A DNA stretch of 64,000 bases, taken from positions 124,001 to 188,000 of the forward strand of contig SUZD01000002.1 of assembly GCA_015060105.1 (NCBI GenBank), given 5' to 3'. Origin of the DNA: Rikenellaceae bacterium. Lineage in GTDB: Bacteria; Bacteroidota; Bacteroidia; Bacteroidales; Rikenellaceae. The translations under genes and the position numbers were made by a program. Positions within the stretch are counted from its first letter, which is position 1; each line of letters opens with the position of its first letter. Below the pieces are notes generated by a model. It was not told the origin of the DNA, did no database searches, and was given only the letters and a program-made list of their open reading frames with translations. Below are positions 44,482 to 53,823 of this stretch, one piece after another.

Positions 44482-47211
44482 CTATTTCTCTTTCAATGCT
44501 GCGTGAGCCGCTGCCAATTTTGCGATAGGCACACGGAAGGGCGAACACGAAACGTAGTTCAAACCTGCATAGTGGCAGAACTCAACCGAGCTGGGCTCAC
44601 CACCGTGCTCACCACAGATACCGCATTTAAGATTCTCACGAGTACCACGGCCTTTGAATACAGCCTCACGGATCAACTGACCAACGCCGTTGCGATCCAA
44701 GATTTGGAACGGGTCGTTCTTCAAGATACCTTTTTTGAGGTACTCGGGCAAGAACTTAGCGATATCGTCACGCGAGAAACCAAGTGTCATCTGAGTCAAG
44801 TCGTTAGTACCGAAGCTGAAGAACTCGGCAACCTCTGCGATTTGGTTTGCAGTAACGGCTGCACGAGGAACCTCAATCATAGTACCTACCATATAGTCGA
44901 TACGGTCATTGCGCTCTGCAAATACAGCCTCGGCTACTTTGTTGATAACATTCTTTTGGTAGCGAAGCTCTTTGTGGTTACCTACCAGAGGAACCATAAT
45001 CTCAACGCTTACAGGAGTACCTGCTTTGCGTACGTTCATTGCAGCCTCGATAATAGCGCGAGTTTGCATCTCGGTAATCTCGGGATAGGTGTTACCCAGA
45101 CGGCAACCACGGTGACCCAACATGGGGTTAACCTCTTGCAAGTTGTTCACGCGCGATTGAACCTCCTCGAATGCAAGACCCATCTCCTCAGCCAACTCTC
45201 GTTGCTCCTTCTCGGTGTGAGGAACGAACTCGTGCAAGGGGGGATCGAGCAGACGTACGGTCATCGAGTGTCCGTTCATAACTTTGAACATCTCCTCGAA
45301 GTCACCACGTTGGATAGGCAACAATTTAGCCAAAGCGACACGACGGCCAGCCTCGTCTTTTGCCAAAATCATCTCGCGAACAGCTTTGATACGCTCGCCC
45401 TCGAAGAACATGTGCTCGGTACGGCAAAGACCGATACCCTCGGCACCGAACTCCATAGCTTGTGCTGCATCACGAGGAGTATCAGCATTGGTACGAACGC
45501 GGAGGCGTGCATATTTCGAAGCCAAGTCGAGCAATTGACGGAAGTCCGAATCCAACTCAGCAGCTTTGGTAGCTACTTGGCCGAGGTAAACCTCACCGGT
45601 CGAGCCGTTCAACGAAATCCAGTCACCCTCTTTGATAACTTGGTCACCAATAGTCAAAGTACGTTTTTTGTAGTCGATAACGCACTCACCAGCACCCGAA
45701 ACGCAGCATTTACCCATACCACGAGCAACTACGGCTGCGTGCGAGGTCATACCACCAAGTTTGGTAAGAATACCGGTTGCATCAAGCATACCTTTCAAAT
45801 CCTCGGGCGAAGTCTCGATACGAACCAAGATAGCTTGGATACCTTTCTCCTCTTTGTAACGCTCTGCGTCCTCGGCGAAGAATACAATAGGACCGGTAGC
45901 AGCACCGGGCGAAGCGGGAAGACCTTTGGTCAAAACTTTTGCTTTTGCCATTGCGGTTTTCTCGAATACGGGGTGGAGCAACTCGTCGAGTTTCTCGGGC
46001 TCGCAACGAAGCACAGCGGTCTTCTCATCAATCAGACCCTCGTGCAACATATCCATTGCGATTTTAACCATAGCGGCACCTGTACGTTTACCGTTACGGC
46101 ATTGCAACATCCAAAGTTTACCATCTTGGATAGTGAACTCGATGTCTTGCATATCGGTAAAATATTGCTCGAGGTGACGTTGAATCTCGTCAAGCTCTTT
46201 GTAAATCTCGGGCATAACCTCCTCCAACGAAGGATATTTCGAAGCACGCTCCTCCTCGCTGATGTTTTGAGCTTTTGCCCAACGACGCGAACCCTCGATG
46301 GTGATTTGTTGGGGAGTACGGATACCAGCAACAACGTCCTCACCTTGTGCGTTTACGAGGTACTCACCGTTGAAGATATTCTCACCGGTTGCAGCGTCAC
46401 GCGAGAAAGCAACACCGGTAGCCGAGTTATCACCCATATTACCGAATACCATTGCTTGTACGTTTACAGCAGTACCCCACTCTGCGGGAATGTTGTTAAG
46501 TTTACGATAGAGGATTGCACGCTCGTTCATCCACGAACCGAACACAGCGCAGATTGCACCCCAAAGTTGATCCCAAGCCGATACAGGGAAGTCCTCGCCT
46601 GTTTGCTCTTTAACGGCAGCCTTGAAACGAACAACCAACTCTTTGAGGTCCTCGGTTGTAAGGTCGGTATCAAGCTCAACGCCTTTCTCCTCCTTAACAG
46701 CCTCGATGATAGCCTCAAACGGATCGATATCCTCTTTGCTTACGGGTTTCATACCAAGCACAACGTCACCGTACATTTGTACGAAACGGCGGTACGAGTC
46801 CCAAGCGAAACGGGGGTTACCCGACAATTTCGAAACAGCCTCAACAGCCTCGTCGTTCATACCAAGGTTAAGAATGGTATCCATCATACCTGGCATCGAA
46901 GCGCGAGCACCCGAACGAACCGAAACCAACAAAGGAAGCTCGGCGTCACCGAATTTACGACCTGTCAATTTCTCTACACCCTTCATAGCGGCCTCAACCT
47001 CGGGACGAAGCAACTCGATAATGGCCTCTTTACCTTGTTGGTAATACTCCGAACATACATCGGTTGTGATGGTAAATCCCGGAGGTACGGGAATACCAAT
47101 CAAGTTCATCTCGGCAAGGTTAGCACCTTTACCGCCAAGAAGCTCTCGCATCTTTCCATTACCCTCGGCCTCTTTATTACCGAAGGTATAAACTCTCTTA
47201 ACGTTTGGCAT
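44482..47211 (-). CDS. ppdK: pyruvate, phosphate dikinase
   Basis: 909 aa three-domain enzyme: N-terminal ATP-grasp (GGKGANLAEM near the start), central phosphohistidine domain with GGMTSHAAVVARGMGK (catalytic His near 455), and C-terminal PEP/pyruvate barrel with GTNDLTQMTLGFSRDD and the CGICGEHGG active-site loop (about 868-876). It interconverts pyruvate + ATP + Pi and PEP + AMP + PPi, and in anaerobic Bacteroidetes probably works in PEP metabolism with PPi. Complete, strongly codon-biased. Long leader of about 160 nt, own promoter and terminator. Confidence 0.97.
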   Translation of the reverse strand: MPNVKRVYTFGNKEAEGNGKMRELLGGKGANLAEMNLIGIPVPPGFTITTDVCSEYYQQGKEAIIELLRPEVEAAMKGVEKLTGRKFGDAELPLLVSVRSGARASMPGMMDTILNLGMNDEAVEAVSKLSGNPRFAWDSYRRFVQMYGDVVLGMKPVSKEDIDPFEAIIEAVKEEKGVELDTDLTTEDLKELVVRFKAAVKEQTGEDFPVSAWDQLWGAICAVFGSWMNERAILYRKLNNIPAEWGTAVNVQAMVFGNMGDNSATGVAFSRDAATGENIFNGEYLVNAQGEDVVAGIRTPQQITIEGSRRWAKAQNISEEERASKYPSLEEVMPEIYKELDEIQRHLEQYFTDMQDIEFTIQDGKLWMLQCRNGKRTGAAMVKIAMDMLHEGLIDEKTAVLRCEPEKLDELLHPVFEKTAMAKAKVLTKGLPASPGAATGPIVFFAEDAERYKEEKGIQAILVRIETSPEDLKGMLDATGILTKLGGMTSHAAVVARGMGKCCVSGAGECVIDYKKRTLTIGDQVIKEGDWISLNGSTGEVYLGQVATKAAELDSDFRQLLDLASKYARLRVRTNADTPRDAAQAMEFGAEGIGLCRTEHMFFEGERIKAVREMILAKDEAGRRVALAKLLPIQRGDFEEMFKVMNGHSMTVRLLDPPLHEFVPHTEKEQRELAEEMGLAFEEVQSRVNNLQEVNPMLGHRGCRLGNTYPEITEMQTRAIIEAAMNVRKAGTPVSVEIMVPLVGNHKELRYQKNVINKVAEAVFAERNDRIDYMVGTMIEVPRAAVTANQIAEVAEFFSFGTNDLTQMTLGFSRDDIAKFLPEYLKKGILKNDPFQILDRNGVGQLIREAVFKGRGTRENLKCGICGEHGGEPSSVEFCHYAGLNYVSCSPFRVPIAKLAAAHAALKEK

Positions 47212-47381
47212 AATCTCTATAAATTTAAAGTTAATTTTGTTTGCTTATCGACATAAAGAGCGGACTTTCAAGATTTTACGCTCACAATTAGAGCACAGCC
47301 TCCAAGCGCAAAAACCAAATAAGCCACCCTTTTGTGGGTATCGCTGCGACCCGTCATTCACAACAATTCACAAGCGACCTA

Positions 47382-47413
47382 CAAAAATAGTGTTTTTTTG
47401 ACGAATAACCAAA
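47382..47413 (-). promoter_or_regulatory. promoter of ppdK
   Basis: Minus strand: TTTG (47410-47413), 20 bp, TATTTTTG (47382-47389), both perfect. It leaves a 5' leader of about 160 nt in which I see no clear structure. Confidence 0.65.
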
Positions 47414-47423
47414 AAATAGACAA

Positions 47424-48323
47424 TTATTGTGCAAAATCAGACTCAACAACCAGATACACGGGTAAATGGTCGCTGATTCCACCCACATACTTCGAGCGGG
47501 TAAAGGTACGATACGGCGCTGTTGTGCTAAACGTTCGGCGTAGCATATAACCCCGAATATAGATTCCGCAATCGGCTATCCGGAATTTTTCGTTTCCGCT
47601 AACGAAAATATTATCAATCAGTCGCCAGGAATTACTAACGTAATACGAGCCATAGCCCTTCGCCGCAAGTTTCAGTAACGGAGCATCAAAACCAAGATAT
47701 GCCTGCTTTCTCTTGTCGTAAGTCCAGTTCATATCACCCAGCACAAAGACGGGAATTTGTTCGGTGCGAACAATGTATTCGGTTTGCAATTTCAGTTGCT
47801 TCAACGCCCTATCGCGCATTTCATCGGAGCGGAACACCGACGGCAAGTGGCACACAATGATATGCACCTTATGCCCGAGCAACTCTCCCCTAACATTCAG
47901 AAATTCACGACTCGCTCCACTACTTGACAACCACGCCTTCTCCATCTCGAAACGATCGGCCTTATACAACAAAGCCAAGTCACGACCCATTGCATCGTTA
48001 CCCGTAATATGCACATAACAATAGTCGGTTTTCAGCGCTCGCACCAAATCTCGAACAACCGTTTCGTTTTCGATTTCGGCCAGACCCACAACATCGGCAC
48101 GAACATCGTCCAGCACATGGGCGATATCTTTTACTTTCTTGAAATAGCGCTCGGTATCCCACTGGTAATGACCTTCGGGCGTATAGGCCGAGTCATCGTA
48201 GAAAATACTCGGCACCGTGTCGAACATATTTTCGACATTATAGAATGCGAGAGAACGCTTTTGAGCCGATAACATTCCTACGCATAGCAATGCCAAGCCC
48301 AAAAACAACAACACTTTCCGCAT
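47424..48323 (-). CDS. endonuclease/exonuclease/phosphatase family protein, secreted
   Basis: 299 aa from ATG 48321-48323 (a GTG two codons earlier is also open). Signal peptide to about residue 20 (VGMLSAQ). EEP-fold motifs in order: YNVENMFDT, VVGLAEIENE (metal-binding Glu), DLALLYK, GDMNWTYD and a C-terminal SDHLPVYL with the catalytic Asp-His. Metal-dependent hydrolase of nucleic acids or phospho-compounds in the periplasm, with unknown target. 5 bp downstream of mnmA, so the last gene of rpsP-rimM-mnmA. Confidence 0.85.
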   Translation of the reverse strand: MRKVLLFLGLALLCVGMLSAQKRSLAFYNVENMFDTVPSIFYDDSAYTPEGHYQWDTERYFKKVKDIAHVLDDVRADVVGLAEIENETVVRDLVRALKTDYCYVHITGNDAMGRDLALLYKADRFEMEKAWLSSSGASREFLNVRGELLGHKVHIIVCHLPSVFRSDEMRDRALKQLKLQTEYIVRTEQIPVFVLGDMNWTYDKRKQAYLGFDAPLLKLAAKGYGSYYVSNSWRLIDNIFVSGNEKFRIADCGIYIRGYMLRRTFSTTAPYRTFTRSKYVGGISDHLPVYLVVESDFAQ

Positions 48324-48328
48324 ATTCA

Positions 48329-49507
48329 CTACTTGAAAATAACTCCCGAACCAATAACCTCGTCGCCATCATACCACGAGGCAAATTGTCCCGCAGCGGC
48401 ACCGCGTTGCGGCTCATCAAAGAGAAGATATGCGCCCTCCTCGCGCATCTCCAAGCGGCCTGTTTGCAGCGGTTGGCGATAGCGGATACGGAGGCTGAAC
48501 GGGCAACTTTCGCCCACAGCCAATGCTCTATCGGGTCGGACCCAATGCACCTCTTCGGCTGCTACATGCAGTACCGAACGATACAGGCCCGGGTGCGAAT
48601 CACCTTGTCCGACATATATAACATTATTCTCGACATCGGTAGCTATGATAAACAGCGGTTCGGGAAAGCCTCCGATGTTCAAACCCTTACGTTGGCCTAT
48701 GGTATAGAATTGTGCGCCTCCGTGTTCGCCCACCACACGACCGTCCGATTCGGTATAAATATAGGGTTTAGCTCTTTCGGCCAAGTCATCTACATCAACC
48801 TGACGCGAATAGCCCTCCCAATCGCGCGGGATAAGTACTACTTTACCCTTACGCGAGGCAAGTTTTTGCTGCAAGAACACGGGCAAATCCACCTTTCCCA
48901 CAAAGCAGATACCTTGCGAATCTTTACGTTTGGCAGTTGCGAGTTTCTGCTCCAAAGCGATACGACGCACCTCGGGTTTAACGATATCGCCAATCGGGAA
49001 CAGTGCCTTACTCAACTGCTCTTGCGAGAGTTGGCACAAGAAATAACTTTGGTCCTTATTGCCATCGACACCCGCCAGCAGTCTATAATAGGTTTTGCCA
49101 TCGACAACGACCTCCTCTTTACGGCAATAGTGACCCGTCGCTACGAAATCGGCTCCCAGACGGAACGCCTCCTCCATGAAAACGTCAAATTTAATCTCGC
49201 GATTACACAGCACATCGGGGTTAGGTGTTCGGCCTTTCTCGTACTCCGAGAACATATAGTCCACCACCCTTTGACGATACTGCTCACTCAAATCCACATA
49301 GTGGAACGGTATATCAAGGCGTTTGGCAACAAGCTCGGCAAACACTTGGTCATCATACCAAGGGCAATCGCCCGACAATGTACCGGTAGTGTCGTGCCAA
49401 TTTCGCATAAACAGACCTATCACCTCGTAGCCCTGCTCTTTGAGCACCCACGCGGCAACCGACGAATCAACTCCGCCCGAAAGTCCTATGACAACTTTTT
49501 GTTTCAT
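48329..49507 (-). CDS. mnmA: tRNA-specific 2-thiouridylase MnmA
   Basis: 392 aa from ATG 49505-49507 ([16 protein letters not shown]). An ATG seven codons upstream lies inside rimM and is less likely. PP-loop SGGVDSS (10-16), catalytic cysteines in [12 protein letters not shown] (near 102) and [11 protein letters not shown] (near 200), then beta-barrel domains (YTIGQRKG). It installs the 2-thio group of s2U34 in tRNA-Lys, -Glu and -Gln with sulfur relayed from a desulfurase. Between rimM and the EEP gene, overlapping neither. Confidence 0.95.
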   Translation of the reverse strand: MKQKVVIGLSGGVDSSVAAWVLKEQGYEVIGLFMRNWHDTTGTLSGDCPWYDDQVFAELVAKRLDIPFHYVDLSEQYRQRVVDYMFSEYEKGRTPNPDVLCNREIKFDVFMEEAFRLGADFVATGHYCRKEEVVVDGKTYYRLLAGVDGNKDQSYFLCQLSQEQLSKALFPIGDIVKPEVRRIALEQKLATAKRKDSQGICFVGKVDLPVFLQQKLASRKGKVVLIPRDWEGYSRQVDVDDLAERAKPYIYTESDGRVVGEHGGAQFYTIGQRKGLNIGGFPEPLFIIATDVENNVIYVGQGDSHPGLYRSVLHVAAEEVHWVRPDRALAVGESCPFSLRIRYRQPLQTGRLEMREEGAYLLFDEPQRGAAAGQFASWYDGDEVIGSGVIFK

Positions 49508-49520
49508 AACGCCCAACAAA

Positions 49521-50030
49521 TCAATCATTCAAAGAGAGCATTCCTTCGGGAAGGCAGAATATCACTCTTTGTTGTTCTACATCTATCTCCTCGACAAAAT
49601 CATCAACCGCAGGAATCAACACCTCACGTCCCTCTATCTCAATCTCGAACAAGGGGTTCATCTCGCTATCGATATAGTCGGTAACAACACCCTCGACGCC
49701 ATTACCAACCTCGGCGACAAAGCCCACCAAGTCCTCCATATAGAGTTCGTCATCGTCCTCACTGCGCTCGACAGCCATCGAGAACTCTTTTCCGACAAGT
49801 TCACTTGCGCGACGTTCGGTATCAATATCGGCAAACATCACCGTCGCACCGGCTCGACCACGAGGCTCGAACTTATCGAAAAAAAGAGGAACCGTGAGTG
49901 AATCTACGTCCACATACACGGGTTCCTCAAAATTTACACTTTCGGGGAAGGTATCGTACAGCACAACTGTAAGTTCTCCCTTCGCGCCGAAAACTTTGCC
50001 GATTTTACCTATTGGCAACAACTCAGCCAT
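49521..50030 (-). CDS. rimM: 16S rRNA processing protein RimM
   Basis: 169 aa. N-terminal RimM domain ([16 protein letters not shown]) and C-terminal PRC barrel (about 92-165, [19 protein letters not shown]...[19 protein letters not shown]). It helps mature the 30S head and binds S19. Located 15 bp after rpsP, the classical rpsP-rimM linkage, and 13 bp before mnmA. Confidence 0.94.
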   Translation of the reverse strand: MAELLPIGKIGKVFGAKGELTVVLYDTFPESVNFEEPVYVDVDSLTVPLFFDKFEPRGRAGATVMFADIDTERRASELVGKEFSMAVERSEDDDELYMEDLVGFVAEVGNGVEGVVTDYIDSEMNPLFEIEIEGREVLIPAVDDFVEEIDVEQQRVIFCLPEGMLSLND

Positions 50031-50045
50031 TGGCAGGATAACGAA

Positions 50046-50585
50046 TTATTCTGCGGCCTCAGTTGCCTCTTCGGTTGCCTCCTCTGCGCTCTCCTCGGCA
50101 GCAGCCTCAGCAGCAGCGGCAGCAGCGGCCTCTTTCTTGGCAGCGATAGCTTTGGCACGCTCCTCTTTAACCTTTTGCTCAGCCTCGAAACGAGCCTTAG
50201 CCTCTTTCGAAGCGTCAGCAGCGAGTTTCGAAGTTTTAGCATTGATTTGTGCCTCTTTCTCGCTCATCCATTTGTTGAATTTAGCCTCGGCATCCGACTC
50301 CGAGAAAGCACCTTTGGCTACACCACCCAACAAGTGTTTTTTGTACAATACACCTTTGTACGAAAGAATCGCACGGCAAGTGTCGGTAGGTTGAGCACCC
50401 TTTTGAAGCCAATCCAAAGCCTTGTCGAAATCAAGGGTAATGGTAGCAGGGTTGGTGTTGGGGTTGTAAGAACCGATGTTCTCGATGAATTTACCGTCGC
50501 GGGGTGCGCGAGCGTCTGCAACTACGATGTGATAGAAAGCATAGCCTTTTTTACCACGACGTGCAAGTCTGATTTTAACAGCCAT
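50046..50585 (-). CDS. rpsP: 30S ribosomal protein S16 with Ala/Glu/Lys-rich tail
   Basis: 179 aa. The S16 core is residues 1-80 ([34 protein letters not shown]). A tail of about 100 residues rich in Ala, Glu and Lys follows ([14 protein letters not shown], then Glu/Ala runs), probably one long helix or coiled coil ending in an acidic stretch. E. coli S16 is about 82 aa, and long tails are common in Bacteroidetes. First gene of rpsP-rimM-mnmA-EEP, behind a two-hairpin leader. Confidence 0.96.
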   Translation of the reverse strand: MAVKIRLARRGKKGYAFYHIVVADARAPRDGKFIENIGSYNPNTNPATITLDFDKALDWLQKGAQPTDTCRAILSYKGVLYKKHLLGGVAKGAFSESDAEAKFNKWMSEKEAQINAKTSKLAADASKEAKARFEAEQKVKEERAKAIAAKKEAAAAAAAEAAAEESAEEATEEATEAAE

Positions 50586-50620
50586 TTGTTTGTGTTTTAA
50601 TAAGTTAATTACTTTGTAGC

Positions 50621-50659
50621 GGCGGACACGTCCACCGTTTCAGAGGAATCCCGTTCCTC
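50621..50659 (-). promoter_or_regulatory. two adjacent hairpins in the rpsP leader
   Basis: GGCGGA-CACG-TCCACC (50621-50636, one G-T pair on the mRNA strand) and GAGGAA-TCCCG-TTCCTC (50643-50659). Both lie between the transcription start (about 50664) and rpsP. No U-tract follows, so if regulatory they act on translation or by protein binding. Confidence 0.5.
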
Positions 50660-50669
50660 ATTCAAGGCG

Positions 50670-50700
50670 CAAAATTACAATCTTTTTGCGAATCTGCAAA
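50670..50700 (-). promoter_or_regulatory. promoter of rpsP-rimM-mnmA
   Basis: Minus strand: TTTG (50697-50700), 19 bp, TAATTTTG (50670-50677), both perfect. Confidence 0.7.
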
Positions 50701-50755
50701 TTTTTTCGAACACAACATACAGAAAGTCCGTCATTTGGCGTGTTTGCAGTATTTA

Positions 50756-50787
50756 TTTGCGCGGTTACAAAATTTTGCCTATTTTTG
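50756..50787 (+). promoter_or_regulatory. promoter of the FKBP-FKBP-SGNH operon
   Basis: TTTG 50756-50759, 20 bp, TATTTTTG 50780-50787, both perfect. It rules out a translation start before about 50793. Confidence 0.7.
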
Positions 50788-50818
50788 TGCGTTTATGAGA
50801 AAAAGCGCACTTCGCCAA

Positions 50819-51415
50819 ATGAGATACACGATAAACATACTTGTAGCCATCGCGACCATCGTCGCAATGTCGGCGTGCAACAAACTCGAAGACCAAGTTA
50901 CCGCACAGGAGGCCAATTTCGAGAGATATCTGACAGGTCAAAAGGCGTACGACCGCGAAGATTTCGACTACGAGAACAACTCGACACTCAACGTCAAATT
51001 CTACGACAAAATCGACGGAGTGTATCGATACATTGTCAATGAGAATCGCGAAAATCGCCCAGCCGAGGACAGCACCATTCTGAAAGGCGACTCTATCTGG
51101 GTATATTACGACGCTTACACATTCGAGGGCACTCGTCGCGGCAAGGTCTTTGACACCAACCGCGAAAGCACCATAAAATCAAACCTTCCGAACCTAACAC
51201 CCGACTATTGGAGCACCGACCCGTTGCGTATCAAGGTGGGCGACAGGCAGATGATGGCAAGTATTGACAATGCATTGGAGGGTTGTCGTCCGGGTGACGA
51301 GGTGCAATTCTTATTAACAACCGACAAGGCTTACGGCAAACGTCCGTTGGGCGTGGTACCCCAATATAGCGCCGTTATGTTTGTCCTTTACATCGAATAT
51401 TACAGCAAACAATAG
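50819..51415 (+). CDS. FKBP-type peptidyl-prolyl isomerase-like lipoprotein
   Basis: 198 aa from ATG 50819 (MRYTINIL), which gives a standard lipoprotein signal with lipobox MSAC (Cys20) and a leader of about 25 nt. ATG 50795 is a second option but would make the mRNA almost leaderless. The FKBP domain covers about 90-198: GDSIWVYYDAYTFEG, GKVFDTNR, MMASIDNALEGCRPGDEVQFLLTTDKAYG and VMFVLYIEY. It should fold periplasmic or outer-membrane proteins, like the GldI group of Bacteroidetes. First of three genes, with 2 bp to the next. Confidence 0.82.
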   Translation: MRYTINILVAIATIVAMSACNKLEDQVTAQEANFERYLTGQKAYDREDFDYENNSTLNVKFYDKIDGVYRYIVNENRENRPAEDSTILKGDSIWVYYDAYTFEGTRRGKVFDTNRESTIKSNLPNLTPDYWSTDPLRIKVGDRQMMASIDNALEGCRPGDEVQFLLTTDKAYGKRPLGVVPQYSAVMFVLYIEYYSKQ

Positions 51416-51417
51416 AT

Positions 51418-52668
51418 ATGCAAAAGTTTTACAACATATTGACCACCGTACTGCTCTTTGCGGGTATCGCAAATCTTGGTTCGTGCGCCAAAGAGCCCAA
51501 AATAGACACCGGCAATTTCCAACAAATGTCACTCGATGCGTGGATGGCAAAGCACATCAACAACACTGACACTGTGGCTTGGCGACAAGACAACGGAATG
51601 TATATTCAAATGCTAACCCCCACTCTGCCGTTGGTTGATACTCTCGCTACGGCCGACACCATCGTTTGGGTCCGCATCAACTACACCGGTCGCACACTTC
51701 AAAACAACGTATATATCACTCGCAGCGAGGACGAGGCTCGTTGGCAAGGAACCTACACCTACAAAACATACTACGCCCCCGACTATCTGTATTGCGGCTC
51801 GTCCAATACCAATATGATTGAGGGACAATATTATGCTCTGAAAAACGAGTTCAAAATTGACGGTAAACCGACAAAACTCGTACAAGGCAGCAAGGTGCGT
51901 CTGTATATGACATCGGCTATGGCATACGGCTCGTACGGCACAAGCAATAGTCAAGGTTATGGCGGACAGTTCACACTCAAAGGAAATGTTCCCACCATCG
52001 AGGACCTCGAAGTTGTCGAGGTAGTAAAAGACCCTATTGAGCGCGAGAATACATTGGTCGCCGAGTACGCCCAGAAGCAATGGGGTATGAACGTTGCCGA
52101 CACCTTGTCAGAAAATTTCTACCTCGACAAGCTCAATCCGTTCAATGTGGAGTTGGGCGACACCCTCTCGATTGATTCAACTGCTTATATTTATTATAAA
52201 GGTTATTTCCTCGACGGATTTGTATTCGACACCAACATCGACTCGGTGCAGTTGCGCGTATATGACGAAATCTCGACCAACAGCGCACTTTCGTACAAGG
52301 CTTCGGCAAACGAAGAGGAGTACATCAAAGCGTTCTATAAGGCCATTCCCGGAATGCGTTATGGTCAATGGGGTCGCATGGTATTTACATCAATTTATGG
52401 TTACGGCGCAACGGGTTATTCTGCTTCGGTACAGAAAGACCACGACACCTACAATAACTATATGAGTTACTTGTATGCCAACCTCTACAACAACACAAAT
52501 CAATACTCGTCGTACTACGATTACTACAACTATAACTACGCCTATTATTACAATATCCTCAATTCGACAACACTCGAAGAGGGCGAAGTTATAACCGAAA
52601 TTCAGTCATACACGCCTTTGATATTTGAGTTCTATGTGGCTCACGACGCCAAAGGCAATGTAAAATAA
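51418..52668 (+). CDS. large FKBP-like lipoprotein with two domains and a Tyr/Asn-rich insert
   Basis: 416 aa. Lipobox GSC (Cys23). Two degenerate FKBP-like domains: about 75-210 (VWVRINYTGRTL, GSKVRLYMTSAMAYGSYG, EVVEVVKDP) and about 245-410 (STAYIYYKGYFLDGFVFDTN, IPGMRYGQWGRMVFTSIYGYG, IFEFYVAHD). The flap of the second domain holds an insert at about 341-381 made almost only of Tyr, Asn and Ser. Ligand-pocket aromatic residues are only partly kept, so chaperone rather than isomerase function is possible. It shares the operon with the smaller FKBP gene. Confidence 0.75.
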   Translation: MQKFYNILTTVLLFAGIANLGSCAKEPKIDTGNFQQMSLDAWMAKHINNTDTVAWRQDNGMYIQMLTPTLPLVDTLATADTIVWVRINYTGRTLQNNVYITRSEDEARWQGTYTYKTYYAPDYLYCGSSNTNMIEGQYYALKNEFKIDGKPTKLVQGSKVRLYMTSAMAYGSYGTSNSQGYGGQFTLKGNVPTIEDLEVVEVVKDPIERENTLVAEYAQKQWGMNVADTLSENFYLDKLNPFNVELGDTLSIDSTAYIYYKGYFLDGFVFDTNIDSVQLRVYDEISTNSALSYKASANEEEYIKAFYKAIPGMRYGQWGRMVFTSIYGYGATGYSASVQKDHDTYNNYMSYLYANLYNNTNQYSSYYDYYNYNYAYYYNILNSTTLEEGEVITEIQSYTPLIFEFYVAHDAKGNVK

Positions 52669-52678
52669 CGCACTCCCG

Positions 52679-53527
52679 ATGTTTCGACGCAGATTAACCG
52701 CTTGGTTGTTGCTTGCCGTTATGTGCTTTGCAACCGCCACACCCGCACACTCCTCTTCACGAAAACCGAAAACCGCACAAATTACTCTAACGAACGATTG
52801 GTGCGGTCGCAAAGTGGTATTCTTGGGCGACTCAATCACCGACAAGAATAATGTCAGCAGCAAAATCTATTGGCAATACCTGGCCGAGATGTTGGGTTTG
52901 GAGCCCTATGTGTATGGTATCAACGGGCATCAATGGAGCAACATTCCGTCACAAATAGCGAGAATGAAAGCCGACGGCATTGCGCCCGACGCTATTTTCA
53001 TCTTTGCTGGCACCAACGACTACAACGCCAATGTGCCTTTGGGAGAGTGGTACAATCCAGCAGAGGTGCAAACGGTAAATGTTAATGGCAAGATGGTTGA
53101 GCGTCAGCACCGCACACTCGCAAGTGGTAAATCGACACTTTGCGGACGCATCAACGATGTTATCCTTGCACTTCGCAACGATTATCCAGCCGCACAAATC
53201 GTACTTATAACACCTTTGCATCGCGGTTTTGCCACCTTTGGCTCGGGCAATGTGCAACCCGACGAGTCGTATGCCAATGGTTTGGGTTTGTACATCAACG
53301 ACTATGTAGATACGATTCGTGAGGCTTCGTCCGTTTGGTCCGTTCCCGTGATTGACCTTTTTGCCGAGAGCGGAATTATTCCCAATCTGCCAAGCAATAC
53401 GCAGTACATAACCAACACTGACAGAGATAGATTACACCCCAACGCCAAAGGTCATCGTCGTATGGCAAAGGTTATGGCATACGCCATGTTGGCAATGCCT
53501 GCAAGTTTCGCCAGCGACGCGCAATAA
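52679..53527 (+). CDS. SGNH/GDSL-family hydrolase, secreted
   Basis: 282 aa. Signal peptide to about residue 24 (TATPAHSS). SGNH blocks: block I VVFLGDSITD (Ser nucleophile near 47), block II Gly in INGHQWSNI, block III GTNDYNAN (Asn), and block V DRLHPNAKGH (Asp/His near 260). It likely hydrolyses an ester, for example an acetyl group of a glycan or peptidoglycan, and the substrate is unknown. 10 bp after the FKBP-like gene, in the same transcript. Confidence 0.85.
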   Translation: MFRRRLTAWLLLAVMCFATATPAHSSSRKPKTAQITLTNDWCGRKVVFLGDSITDKNNVSSKIYWQYLAEMLGLEPYVYGINGHQWSNIPSQIARMKADGIAPDAIFIFAGTNDYNANVPLGEWYNPAEVQTVNVNGKMVERQHRTLASGKSTLCGRINDVILALRNDYPAAQIVLITPLHRGFATFGSGNVQPDESYANGLGLYINDYVDTIREASSVWSVPVIDLFAESGIIPNLPSNTQYITNTDRDRLHPNAKGHRRMAKVMAYAMLAMPASFASDAQ

Positions 53528-53557
53528 AGTTTTTTTTCGGAAAAATTGGGGCAAACG

Positions 53558-53588
53558 TTTGCAAGTAACAAAAATTGTATTACCTTTG
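53558..53588 (+). promoter_or_regulatory. promoter of tRNA-Val
   Basis: TTTG 53558-53561, 19 bp, TACCTTTG 53581-53588, both perfect, about 20 bp before the mature 5' end. Confidence 0.75.
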
Positions 53589-53608
53589 CACTCGCATTCC
53601 AACAATGA

Positions 53609-53683
53609 GGGAGCATAGCTCAGTTGGTTTAGAGCATCTGCCTTACAAGCAGAGGGTCAGGGGTTCGACTCCCTTTGCTCCCA
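53609..53683 (+). tRNA. tRNA-Val (anticodon UAC)
   Basis: 75 nt cloverleaf: acceptor GGGAGCA/TGCTCCC, D-arm GCTC...GAGC, anticodon stem TCTGC/GCAGA around CTTACAA (TAC), T-loop TTCGACT, discriminator A at 53683. CCA is not encoded (CTA follows). It reads all or most GUN codons when U34 is modified. A single-gene transcript with its own promoter and terminator. Confidence 0.97.
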
Positions 53684-53684
53684 C

Positions 53685-53716
53685 TAAGAGGTTCTGATAA
53701 AGAACCTCTTTTTTTG
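53685..53716 (+). terminator. terminator of tRNA-Val
   Basis: AAGAGGTTCT-GATAA-AGAACCTCTT, a perfect 10-bp stem, then a T-run. Confidence 0.9.
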
Positions 53717-53755
53717 TCTATTTATCTCATATATCCAAAGTTGTATAACTCCCTT

Positions 53756-53787
53756 GTTGCGCATTTCATTGAAAATTCGTACCTTTG
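53756..53787 (+). promoter_or_regulatory. promoter of purT
   Basis: GTTG 53756-53759, 20 bp, TACCTTTG 53780-53787. It overlaps the TTG at 53785, so the gene starts at GTG 53824. Confidence 0.6.
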
Positions 53788-53823
53788 GGCAATAATACAC
53801 TAAACCCCAAAAACTTTACAATC

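Noticed and set aside
44464-47256. A 930-codon open frame on the plus strand opposite ppdK
   Set aside because: It mirrors ppdK, a certain gene with strongly biased codons. Such bias leaves the opposite strand free of stops. The predicted protein has no recognisable domain.
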